From NCBI GenBank assembly GCA_011526105.1, contig WYAZ01000001.1, forward strand, positions 1 through 64,000: a DNA stretch of 64,000 bases. The letters run 5' to 3'. Origin of the DNA: Deltaproteobacteria bacterium (GTDB lineage Bacteria; Myxococcota; Kuafuiibacteriia; Kuafuiibacteriales; Kuafuiibacteriaceae). How positions within the stretch are numbered: position 1 is the first letter of the stretch; every line of letters starts with the position of its first letter. The translations under genes were made by a program, and so were the position numbers. The notes under the pieces are model-generated. The model saw only the letters and a program-made list of their open reading frames with translations. It was not told where the DNA came from and did not search any database. Shown piece after piece: positions 26,931 through 35,269 of the stretch.

Positions 26931-29057
26931 ATGATGCAGCCGTACAAATCGCTTCCGATCGCACTGTCTTTGGCTTTGGCCGTCTCATGCGTCGGGACCA
27001 CCCCCACCAGCGACGTCCCCCCCCCCGACCTCAGTCTGATCACGGTCTTCTACCCGATGGAGCTCAACGTTCACGCCCGGGGAAGTGCGAATGCGATCCC
27101 GCTCGGCCCCGACGGCGCGAGGCCCAATTGCCTCTACGTTGCGGCCCATCCCTCCAACCGAAGCGGCTCCAACGTCAACATCAACTCCGACGGCTCGTTC
27201 GCGTTCTCGGTGCCCGCGAGCTCGGCGGACGTTCTCGAGCTCGCGGCCTTCTTTGTCGACCGAGGCGAGTCCTGCGAGGACTCCCCCAACCGCTTCGATC
27301 GAGGGACTCCCGTCTACCTCGAGGTCCCCACCCCACCGAGTCGGCTCTACTCCCCCGAGTTCACGTGCTGCTACGCGAGCGCGGGAGACCCTCGCGGCGG
27401 GATCTGCGTGCGTCCCCAGACCGACGAAGGCTCGGTCTGCGAGGACACGGCGGGCAAATGCTTCTCCCCCGGCGGAGGACAAGCCTGTGGCCCGCCGGAC
27501 GCCGCGCTGTTCATGCTCCCCGACTACATCTGCCAAACGCGAGCGGATTGCGCGCACTTTGCGTTTCAGACCATCGACCTCTCGGACAGCCTCTTCTCGC
27601 TCTCGAGGCCCCGCGCGGACGGCCTCATCAAGGTCATCGGCTTCGGCCCTGGGGAGATCTCGGTGCCCGCCGGCGGCCCCACCGGCCTGCCTCCCAAGAC
27701 GCTGGTCCGGGTGGAGAACCGCACTCAACCCTCGATCAATCGGCCCGCTTTCCCGGTGCGTCGCTTCATCGTGACCGACGACAGTGGCCACTTCGAGCTC
27801 GAGATCCCAGGTCGCGGCGACGACGAGTTCGTGATTCGTGTCTTTGGCCTCGACGGGAGCCGCTCTCCGGAGCAGGCGGTCTACGTGCCCGACGCCGAGT
27901 TCGAGCACGGTGAGATCACCGGCATCTATCCGTACCGCACGCTCTATCCCGGGGCTCCACCCGCCGGAGCCGAGGCTGGCAAGGTCGCCATCCGCATCGC
28001 GCTGTTTGGCTCGGACGGCCGCGGCCTGTGCCCGGACAGCGAGACCTCGGACAGCGAGCCCGGGCCGTCGCTCTGCTTCTCGGCCAACACCCCGAAGGAC
28101 GGCTTCAAAGGGGGGCTCGACTTCAAGGCCATCACCGAGCTGAGCACCACCATCGGCAACGTCGCCGACGAGACGAGGGTGCTCATTCCGAGCACCCCGA
28201 GCCTCCCAGATCTCCCCTACGTGAAGTTCGTGGACGGTGACATCTCCGCGCCCGCGCAGACCGTGGTGCTCATCGTCGACAACTCGAGTGAGGCCATCGA
28301 GAAGGACCCGGGCGCCTTTCGGTTCCGTGCGGCAGAGACCCTGATCAACTCGCTGCGGTCACGCGACCGCATGTCGATCTGGGTGGTCGAGAAGGAGGAC
28401 GGCTCCGATGCCTGCGGCATCCGCGGAGGCCAGCGGGTCGTGCCCAAGGGCATGCGTTGCCTCATCCCCCCCACGGGGTCCAAGTTAGAGTTGAACACGG
28501 CACTCAACAGTGCCGAGTTCCCGCCAGGCGGCTCAGAGCTCCCGGGCGGCGCGCCGAAGCCCCTCGAGGCCGTCTACGAGGCGGTGCTCGACCTCAACGC
28601 ACGGAACATCACCAACGGTAAGGTGTTCCTCATCTCCCTCGAGAACCAGCCGGGCACCGAGTCGGAGATCATCAGCACGTTCGAAAAGATCCTCACCATC
28701 GCCGAGCCTGACCCCGAGTTGAACCGCGTAGGCTACCCGGTGATCGTCCTCACCAGTGGTGAACGCGACCCCAACAACGAGGGGTGGCGCTACATGCAAG
28801 ACACGGCAGCGTTCACCTTCGGCGAGATCCAGCACGTGCGGGAAGCCAGGACCATGCTCGAGGTCGCCGGACGCATGATCGGCTCCATCGCGGGCGCCTT
28901 CGTCCTGCTCTACGACCTCGAGCTGCCCATCGAGATCGCGGCCGACGAAGGTAAGATCGCAGACCTCACCGTCCGCGGGAGTATCTTGATCGACGGTATC
29001 AGCAAACCCCTGGCGCCCTTCGATGCCCAGCTCCCTTTCGGCGACCGGCCGAACTAA
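26931..29057 (+). CDS. VWA-like lipoprotein with cysteine-rich middle
   Basis: A 708-residue exported protein. The leader (MMQPYK, hydrophobic core, LAVSC) ends in a lipobox-like cysteine at residue 20. Residues 40-340 hold beta-rich segments with cysteine pairs (FTCCYAS, CFSPGGGQAC) and two carboxypeptidase-regulatory-like strands. Residues about 435-640 resemble a VWA fold: TVVLIVDNSSEA gives a DxSxS-like MIDAS motif, and PVIVLTSGERDP the later strand. Surface location and protein-protein or metal-dependent adhesion are inferred. A C10 tract in codons 29-32 could make the gene phase-variable. It is 30 bases upstream of the S41 protease gene, probably co-transcribed. Confidence 0.78.
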   Translation: MMQPYKSLPIALSLALAVSCVGTTPTSDVPPPDLSLITVFYPMELNVHARGSANAIPLGPDGARPNCLYVAAHPSNRSGSNVNINSDGSFAFSVPASSADVLELAAFFVDRGESCEDSPNRFDRGTPVYLEVPTPPSRLYSPEFTCCYASAGDPRGGICVRPQTDEGSVCEDTAGKCFSPGGGQACGPPDAALFMLPDYICQTRADCAHFAFQTIDLSDSLFSLSRPRADGLIKVIGFGPGEISVPAGGPTGLPPKTLVRVENRTQPSINRPAFPVRRFIVTDDSGHFELEIPGRGDDEFVIRVFGLDGSRSPEQAVYVPDAEFEHGEITGIYPYRTLYPGAPPAGAEAGKVAIRIALFGSDGRGLCPDSETSDSEPGPSLCFSANTPKDGFKGGLDFKAITELSTTIGNVADETRVLIPSTPSLPDLPYVKFVDGDISAPAQTVVLIVDNSSEAIEKDPGAFRFRAAETLINSLRSRDRMSIWVVEKEDGSDACGIRGGQRVVPKGMRCLIPPTGSKLELNTALNSAEFPPGGSELPGGAPKPLEAVYEAVLDLNARNITNGKVFLISLENQPGTESEIISTFEKILTIAEPDPELNRVGYPVIVLTSGERDPNNEGWRYMQDTAAFTFGEIQHVREARTMLEVAGRMIGSIAGAFVLLYDLELPIEIAADEGKIADLTVRGSILIDGISKPLAPFDAQLPFGDRPN
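27017..27026 (+). repeat. C10 homopolymer in the lipoprotein gene
   Basis: Ten consecutive C residues encode the Val-Pro-Pro-Pro stretch just after the lipoprotein signal. Slippage by one base would shift the frame about 30 residues into the protein and abolish the mature protein. Given the base composition, one or two such runs per 64 kb can occur by chance, so its significance is uncertain. Confidence 0.9.
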
Positions 29058-29087
29058 GGACTCGATATAGGACGGAGAGAAGAACAG

Positions 29088-32000
29088 ATGTCGCTGCCCA
29101 CCCGAGCCCTCCTCGTCCTCTCCCTCTCCGGAACCATGGTCTGGGGGGGCTACCAGGCCTCGGTCCTGCGCGCGCGCAGTCCCGTCCCCCATGGCGACAT
29201 CATCGCCGCCGCCGGCGCCGGGGAGCCGAGCCTATTCTCCGGGAGTGAGAGCCAACCCGAGAGCGATAGCTACCGTATCTCCGCGCTCTCGATCTTCTCC
29301 AACGTAGCGATCCACGTGAAGGACAACTACGTCGACCCCGCACGCATCGACCCCAAAGACATGCTGCGTTCCTCGCTGGCCGAGATCGAACGCCAGGTCG
29401 CGGAGGTGCTCGTCGAGGATCTGGACGACGGTCGAGTGAAGGTGAGTGTCCCCGGCCACAGTAAGACCGTGGTGATCAAAGATGTGGAGTCCCTCTGGGA
29501 GATCAACATCAAGCTGCGGGACCTCTTTCGCTTCTTCGAGAAGCACCTCCCGCCCCAGAAGGACATGCGCGCCGTGGAGTATGCGGCGGTCAACGGAGCG
29601 CTCTCGACGCTCGACCCCCACTCCATCCTGCTCGAGCCCAAGGCCTTCGATGACATGAAGACCTCCACCAAGGGCGAGTTCGGTGGACTGGGTATCGTGA
29701 TCTCGGTGCGCGACGCGAAGCTCACCATCATCTCGCCCCTCGAAGGTACACCCGCCTCTCGCGCCGGCCTCAAGGCGATGGACGTCATCTCTCGCATCGG
29801 AGAGGTCTCCACCGTCTCGATGGCCATCGATGAAGCAGTGCGTTTGCTGCGCGGCCGCGAGGGGTCGAAGGTCACCATCTGGGTGCAGCGAAAGGGCTGG
29901 CCCGAAGCCCGCAAGTTCACCCTCACGCGCGAGCTCATCAAGATCGAGTCCATCTCGAGCAAGCTGCTGGCCGGAGACATTGGCTACGTGCGTATCAAGA
30001 ACTTCCAGCAGAACACCGGTCGCGACCTCGAAGAGCATGTTCAGAAGCTCGAGAAGGAAGGAAAGCAGAAGCTGACCGGACTCGTCCTCGACCTTCGCAA
30101 CAACCCGGGCGGTTTGCTCGAGCAGGCCATCCGCGTGTCCGACAAGTTCCTGAGCTCGGGGGACATCGTCACGACGGTGGGCTACGGAAACAAGCTGAGA
30201 GAGCCCAAACGCGCCCAGTGGGGGAGCTCGGATCTCGACATCCCGGTGGTCGTGCTCGTGAACAACGGCTCCGCGTCGGCATCGGAGATCGTGGCGGGGG
30301 CTCTCAAGAACCTCGATCGAGCCCTGATCGTGGGTGAGCGCACCTTCGGCAAGGGCTCGGTGCAGGTGCTCTACGACTTCGCGGACAGCTCGGCCCTCAA
30401 GCTCACCATCGCTCAGTACCTCACCCCTGGCGGTATCTCGATTCAGAACATCGGCGTGACCCCGGACGTAGAGCTCAAGCCCGCACGAATCGAGGAGCGC
30501 GGGGTACAGCTATTCTACGAACCCGATCACCACCGAGAAGGAAACCTGAAGAAGCACCTCGAGCGTCAGACGCCGGAGGAGCCACCGTCTGAGGTCGCCG
30601 CCGAGCGCATCACGTACCTGGAGGAGACCAAGACGGAGGCCGCAGAAGCCGCCGAAGAGGATGACGGCGCCGAGGAGGAGCAAGGAAGCACCGACGACTT
30701 CCGCGAAGACTTCCCCATTCGGCTCGCGCGACGCGTTCTGACCGAGAGCGGAAGGAACAAGCGCGCGGAGATGCTGAGTGCGTCCCGAGCCATCTTGCGT
30801 CAGGTGCGCGACGAAGAGGAGCAGAAGATCACCAAGTCCCTCTCCGAGCTGGGCCTCGACTGGTCTCAGGGAGATGAAGGCGTGAGTATGGTGAGCGCGG
30901 ACCTGCGCTTCAAGGGCCGCTCCGATGCTCGGGTGTTGGCGGGCGAGACCGTCGAACTCGAGGCGCGAGTCACCAACGGAGGAACACGCACGCTCTATCG
31001 GGTGCGGGGCCAGCTCGAAACGGAGCACCCCTCGTTCAGGGCCCGCGAGTTCTTCTTTGGAAAGCTCGCTCCCGGTGAGAGTCGGTCCTGGGCGGTCAAA
31101 GTCAAGATCCCGAAGGAGTCGGACGCGCGCTCCGACGTGGTCAACCTGAAGCTCGCCTCTAGCCGTGGCGCCATGGACACCCACGTCGACTTCGCCTTCG
31201 CGACTCGCGCCGTTCCCCACCCACTATTTGCCTACAGCTACAGCTTCGACGACCGCGAGCGAGGTGACGGTGATGGCGTCTTGGAGCGCGGCGAAGGCGT
31301 GGACTTCGTGATTCACGTGACGAACACCGGGGCGGGCAGCGCGGAGAAGATCAACCTTCGGCTCAAGTCGGCCGCGGGTGAGGACCTCTTCCTCGAACGT
31401 GGCCGCGGCGAGATCGAGAACCTCGCGGCCGGAGCGACGAAACCGGTGCGCATGCGGTTCCGCGTGCGTGAGGAGCTCGAGCGCAGCCGGCTCCCGCTGC
31501 AGCTCACGATCTATGACGGTTCGACCGGGGAGTGGCTCGAAGACGAGATTCAGCTCTCGGCGGCCGACCCGACGCCCGTCACGAAGCTCAGCAAACGAAA
31601 GGGCTCGGGGGCAGTGACGACCGACGTTCGGCTCCTGCGTGAACCGGTCGCGGACAGCCCCGTGCTCGCCACGCTCCCCAAAGGCGCCGCCGTTCGCTAC
31701 GACGCCACGCTCGAAGGCTTCCTGAGGGTGGAGCTGGAGAACGGAGGCTTTGCGTTTCTTCCCGCGGAGGCGGTGAAGTCTCGTGTTCTCTCCAAGAACG
31801 CGCCGGTGCTCGCGGGTATCAACCACATCCCGGCCCGACGTCCTCCGATCATCGAACTCGACGGGGAGATCGGAGGTCGCGTCATCGAGAGCGACGAGCT
31901 GGTCTTCTCCGGTCGCATCTATGGGCGCGCGATCCGAGACATGTACGTGACGCTGAACGATCAGAAAGTCATGTACGCCCCGGGCCCCGCGGTGACCGCC

Positions 32001-32219
32001 CTAGAAACCCCTTCGCCCATCCCGAACGACAAGGCGGTCGAGCTGCCCTTCGAACGGCGTCTGAAGCTAGAGAACGGCCTGAACAAGCTGATCGTGGTGG
32101 CTCGTCTGGATGATCGCCTCGTGACCTACCGCCACGTGTTCGTGTCGAAGCGGAAGGGCTCGGCGACGCGGGTGGCGGAGGCGGCCAGCGAGCAGCCTAA
32201 ACCCAAGAGCGCGAACTGA
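29088..32219 (+). CDS. S41 C-terminal processing protease with accessory domains
   Basis: A 1,043-residue protein with an N-terminal signal or membrane anchor (residues 5-25). A PDZ domain lies at about 195-290 (GGLGIVI, SRAGLKAMDVI). The S41 tail-specific protease core follows to about 470, with the nucleophile in NNGSASASE and the lysine in GERTFGKGSVQ, so the Ser/Lys dyad is intact. The C-terminal half is unusual: an acidic linker, two CARDB/Ig-like beta domains (from about 605), an SH3b-like domain around 845-905 (VRLLREPVADSPVLATLPKG) and a final beta region. Such proteases trim periplasmic proteins at their C-termini; the SH3b may target the cell wall. GGAGA at 29074-29078 serves as ribosome-binding site. 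It follows the VWA-like lipoprotein gene closely. Confidence 0.9.
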   Translation: MSLPTRALLVLSLSGTMVWGGYQASVLRARSPVPHGDIIAAAGAGEPSLFSGSESQPESDSYRISALSIFSNVAIHVKDNYVDPARIDPKDMLRSSLAEIERQVAEVLVEDLDDGRVKVSVPGHSKTVVIKDVESLWEINIKLRDLFRFFEKHLPPQKDMRAVEYAAVNGALSTLDPHSILLEPKAFDDMKTSTKGEFGGLGIVISVRDAKLTIISPLEGTPASRAGLKAMDVISRIGEVSTVSMAIDEAVRLLRGREGSKVTIWVQRKGWPEARKFTLTRELIKIESISSKLLAGDIGYVRIKNFQQNTGRDLEEHVQKLEKEGKQKLTGLVLDLRNNPGGLLEQAIRVSDKFLSSGDIVTTVGYGNKLREPKRAQWGSSDLDIPVVVLVNNGSASASEIVAGALKNLDRALIVGERTFGKGSVQVLYDFADSSALKLTIAQYLTPGGISIQNIGVTPDVELKPARIEERGVQLFYEPDHHREGNLKKHLERQTPEEPPSEVAAERITYLEETKTEAAEAAEEDDGAEEEQGSTDDFREDFPIRLARRVLTESGRNKRAEMLSASRAILRQVRDEEEQKITKSLSELGLDWSQGDEGVSMVSADLRFKGRSDARVLAGETVELEARVTNGGTRTLYRVRGQLETEHPSFRAREFFFGKLAPGESRSWAVKVKIPKESDARSDVVNLKLASSRGAMDTHVDFAFATRAVPHPLFAYSYSFDDRERGDGDGVLERGEGVDFVIHVTNTGAGSAEKINLRLKSAAGEDLFLERGRGEIENLAAGATKPVRMRFRVREELERSRLPLQLTIYDGSTGEWLEDEIQLSAADPTPVTKLSKRKGSGAVTTDVRLLREPVADSPVLATLPKGAAVRYDATLEGFLRVELENGGFAFLPAEAVKSRVLSKNAPVLAGINHIPARRPPIIELDGEIGGRVIESDELVFSGRIYGRAIRDMYVTLNDQKVMYAPGPAVTALETPSPIPNDKAVELPFERRLKLENGLNKLIVVARLDDRLVTYRHVFVSKRKGSATRVAEAASEQPKPKSAN

Positions 32220-32754
32220 GCGCGCGAACGTCCTGGGAGATGGCACCGAAGACGTATCGGCCCATGCCGCCTTCACCTCGGGTGAGTCTTTCGGGTAGAG
32301 AGCTGATGTGGGGAAGCATCGAGTGGGCCGCTTCGTCGATCTCGAAGTCCATGGAGATCGCGGCCTGGCTCATGCCCGGCAGCGACTGCTCGAGCGCACG
32401 CTCGACGGAGGCCTCGAGACGGTCGAGTGCACGAGCAATGGCCAGCTCATCCTCGAACGCGAGGTTCACGAAGGACAGATGCACGAAGAACGGCCCGTCC
32501 ATTTCGGTCGCGCCGGGCATCGGCACCACCCCGCGGACCTCCGCCGTGGCGGTACGAAGCCGGGTCTCTCCGGGCACCACGAAGCGGACCTGATACCGAT
32601 GGGCCGCCGGCGCTCGGGCCAGCTCGAAGCCCACCCCACCGAGCCCGAGGTCGCCGAGCTGATCAGTCCATTCGCGATCGGCACCCAGTCCGCGCACGAA
32701 AAGCCTGGTCAACACACGTGGGCTGTCTCGTCGTTCATCTCGTGGCTGCATCAT
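32197..32754 (-). CDS. PilZ-domain protein
   Basis: A 185-residue cytoplasmic protein. The N-terminal region carries RDERRDSPRV, fitting the PilZ RxxxR motif, and about 35 residues later DLGLGGVGF, which corresponds to the D/NxSxxG motif with Ser replaced by Gly. This suggests c-di-GMP binding, possibly weakened. The C-terminal 90 residues are helical. Two adjacent ATGs (32754 and 32751) are possible starts. The gene is divergent from the M16-like lipoprotein with only 10 bases between the starts, and its 3' end overlaps the S41 gene by 23 bases. The HD-GYP protein at 35270 is a possible functional neighbour. Confidence 0.7.
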   Translation of the reverse strand: MMQPRDERRDSPRVLTRLFVRGLGADREWTDQLGDLGLGGVGFELARAPAAHRYQVRFVVPGETRLRTATAEVRGVVPMPGATEMDGPFFVHLSFVNLAFEDELAIARALDRLEASVERALEQSLPGMSQAAISMDFEIDEAAHSMLPHISSLPERLTRGEGGMGRYVFGAISQDVRALSSRSWV

Positions 32755-32764
32755 GTGGGGCAGC

Positions 32765-34096
32765 ATGCGCACAGGTAGGATTGCCGTCAAGATTTCGATC
32801 CTGAGCGCCCTCGCCTGCGCAAACGGCTCGAGGACCGGCGTCGAGTTTGGCGTCCCCGGACCGGACTCGCGCGACGCAGACATTCGTGCGGTCCAGGAAG
32901 AATTCGGTCTACAGATCCGATACCTGGGCGCGCTGAGGCTCCCTCAGGGCGTCGCCGAACAATACGAGCTCGGTGCACGCGGCGGGATCCTCGTCTACCT
33001 CCCGGTGGCCGAAACGTCCCTGCTTTCTTTCGCGACCGCGCGCCGTTTTCTGACACCCGCCGGCGAACGCATGACGGAGATCGAGCGCGAAGTGGCCACC
33101 GAGCTTTGGCGCGCTCACCTGGACGATCCACGACGCCGAACGCTCTACGGGCGCGGCGCAGATGTGGAGCACCGGCGGAGCGGAGAGGCGCTCTACGAGC
33201 TCGTCCACATGCCGCTCTTCGACCCGGCAAGAGATGGGGCAGCGACGATCTCGATACTCGAGCAAGAGGTCGCGACGAGCCCCGAGCTTCTCCTCGAGCG
33301 CGTCTTGTCGCGCGCTACCGAAGCCGAGTCCGAGCGAGGGGCCGAGGACGAAAGCCTCGCCGCCAGTTCGCTCATCGCGGGCAAAGCAGCACTCTCGAGT
33401 TTGGGCCGAACCCGAGACGCCGATGCCGTCGTGCTCATGGGCCCCATGGGTCGAAGAGCGGCGCTCGCGGTGGGTTTGCGGTGGCTCGGGGCGGCGAGGT
33501 CCGCATCGAAGTCGCAGGCCGAGGTCTCGCGGACCGAGTCACAGGTTGACGCGGACCATCACACAGAGAACTCGAGCTCATTCCTCGTGCGTTTTCCCAT
33601 CCCGACCGGCGCCGGGCGCAGGGCGCAGGCCGAGATGGCCACGCGCTGGCTCGGCTCGGAGCTCGCGCGTTCGCCACCAGGGACATCGAGCGACAAGGAC
33701 GCGGGCAGTCTGAGGGTCCGGAAGCTCCGGCTCGACTACGCCTCGTCGACCCCATCTTTGGACGTGCTCGTGGAGTTTCCGAGGGCGCTCTCCTCGAGCG
33801 CGGCCTCGAGCCTATTGGGTGCACACCTTCGTTCGCGCTCGAACGCACGTCTCGAGCTGACCACCCGATCGAAGCTCGCCGAGCAGGCTGAGTCGGAGCG
33901 GAGAGAGAGCATCGAAGGTCCACTGCCGCTCGTCTTCACCCTCCTCGCCGCCGCCCTCGCGGGCGAGCTCGAGAGCCTCGACCACTCCGTCGCGGCTACG
34001 AGACCGGGGGCTCTCACCACTTGGCTGAGCGCGGTCCTCCGGATCGAACGGGCACATTGGACCTCGCTTCCAAGCTCGAAAGCGGTCGAGCCGTGA
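32765..34096 (+). CDS. M16-peptidase-like lipoprotein, probably inactive (first of pair)
   Basis: A 443-residue protein starting MRTGRIAVKIS and reaching a cysteine at LSALAC, a reasonable lipoprotein leader; ATG 32753 is an in-frame alternative. The alpha/beta pattern and Ala/Leu-rich helices resemble the barrel halves of M16 (insulinase/pitrilysin) proteins, but I find no HxxEH zinc motif, so it would be a structural or regulatory homologue. This is a tentative assignment, supported mainly by the clearer M16 pattern of the coupled downstream gene. The stop overlaps the next start (GTGA at 34093-34096). Confidence 0.6.
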   Translation: MRTGRIAVKISILSALACANGSRTGVEFGVPGPDSRDADIRAVQEEFGLQIRYLGALRLPQGVAEQYELGARGGILVYLPVAETSLLSFATARRFLTPAGERMTEIEREVATELWRAHLDDPRRRTLYGRGADVEHRRSGEALYELVHMPLFDPARDGAATISILEQEVATSPELLLERVLSRATEAESERGAEDESLAASSLIAGKAALSSLGRTRDADAVVLMGPMGRRAALAVGLRWLGAARSASKSQAEVSRTESQVDADHHTENSSSFLVRFPIPTGAGRRAQAEMATRWLGSELARSPPGTSSDKDAGSLRVRKLRLDYASSTPSLDVLVEFPRALSSSAASSLLGAHLRSRSNARLELTTRSKLAEQAESERRESIEGPLPLVFTLLAAALAGELESLDHSVAATRPGALTTWLSAVLRIERAHWTSLPSSKAVEP

Positions 34097-35214
34097 TCGC
34101 GGAATCGATGCTCCTGCTTCTGTGGGGCGCGTGCCCGAGCCCGATGCCCGAGGTCAGCTCGGCGACGCGTGCGCTGGATCTCCGCGAGAGAGGTCTGCTC
34201 CGCACCCACCTCGCGATCGCTCTCCCCGCGGACGGGGACGGTTCGATTGCCCGGCGGCTTCGCTTCGCTGGCTTCGAGCACACGCCCCGAGGACGCTGGC
34301 ATCTGTACTACCGGGCCACTCGCGCCGAGGAAGTGGTTCGCCTTCTCGGTTCCACAGCCGAGCAAGACTCGACCGCCGCGGACGCACCGGGCTTCTCGAC
34401 GCAAGTCGACGCTGCGCTCCACCACGACACCTTCCCCTTCGAGCCCAAAGAGGTGACCACCCATCAGCCTCGCATGCTCGTGCTCGCTCGCTTGGGCGCC
34501 GAGCCCGAAGGCCTGAAGGAGACCTTGCGCGCGCTCATGGGTGGGGACGCCCACTTGCGTCCAGGGAAGGATCCGTCACCCGCGCGCCGAGCTCGGCCTC
34601 TCGTGCTCCTGCTCGATCGGCGCGGCGCGCAAGAGGCGCGGCTCGGCGTGATCCTGAGCAGCACCGCCGCCTTCGGCATGTTCGAGATGGAGGCGGTCGG
34701 GACGGCGCTCGGAGACGGTGCAATGAGTCGCATCGGACGCGCCCTCCGCGAGCATGTCGACGAGCCCGCGCTCGGTACGCTCGCGATGGATGACGCGAGC
34801 GAATCCGGAGTGTCGCTCACGCTCACACTCCCGCGTTCGGCGCTCGCGCACAGCATCGGCGCCCTGAGCCGCGTTCTGCGTCAGATCGAGTCTGCGGGCC
34901 TGACGGACGAGGAGGCCGAGATCGCGCTGCGACGAGCTCGAACTCGGAGGATACTTCGCGCCGCGACCCCACGCGGGCGCCTCGAGACCGCGTTGCTCGA
35001 TCATCTCCGGCTCGGTGCGTCGGTGACACCGGCCGCCTTCGACTGCCTGAACGCAGCGCGGATCCGAGCCGCGACGAAGGCGGTCTCCAGGAGTTTCGGA
35101 CTCCGCCTGGTGGTCGAGGCGGACCTCGAGGCGGAGGTCGCGGCCGAGCTCGCCCGCGAGTGGCCACGGGCCGATATCGAGCTTCGAAGGAATGGGCCCG
35201 AAGATCCGCGGTGA
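34093..35214 (+). CDS. M16-peptidase-like lipoprotein, probably inactive (second of pair)
   Basis: A 373-residue protein from GTG 34093, overlapping the previous stop by four bases. The leader LLLLWGAC ends in a lipobox-like cysteine. Residues about 200-300 follow the M16 core: AVGTALGDGAMSRIGRALREHV matches the LGGGMSSRLFQELRE element, and LRQIESAGLTDEEAEIALRRAR matches the helix that follows in M16C domains. No HxxEH is present. The pair may form a non-catalytic heterodimer at the outer membrane, analogous to the active/inactive M16 subunit pairs known elsewhere, although here both look inactive. Interpretation is inference. Confidence 0.62.
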   Translation: MIAESMLLLLWGACPSPMPEVSSATRALDLRERGLLRTHLAIALPADGDGSIARRLRFAGFEHTPRGRWHLYYRATRAEEVVRLLGSTAEQDSTAADAPGFSTQVDAALHHDTFPFEPKEVTTHQPRMLVLARLGAEPEGLKETLRALMGGDAHLRPGKDPSPARRARPLVLLLDRRGAQEARLGVILSSTAAFGMFEMEAVGTALGDGAMSRIGRALREHVDEPALGTLAMDDASESGVSLTLTLPRSALAHSIGALSRVLRQIESAGLTDEEAEIALRRARTRRILRAATPRGRLETALLDHLRLGASVTPAAFDCLNAARIRAATKAVSRSFGLRLVVEADLEAEVAAELAREWPRADIELRRNGPEDPR

Positions 35215-35269
35215 TTCTCGCGCCGGCTCTCTAGGACTCGCCTCGCCGGGGTGCTAGGCTCCGACGGTC

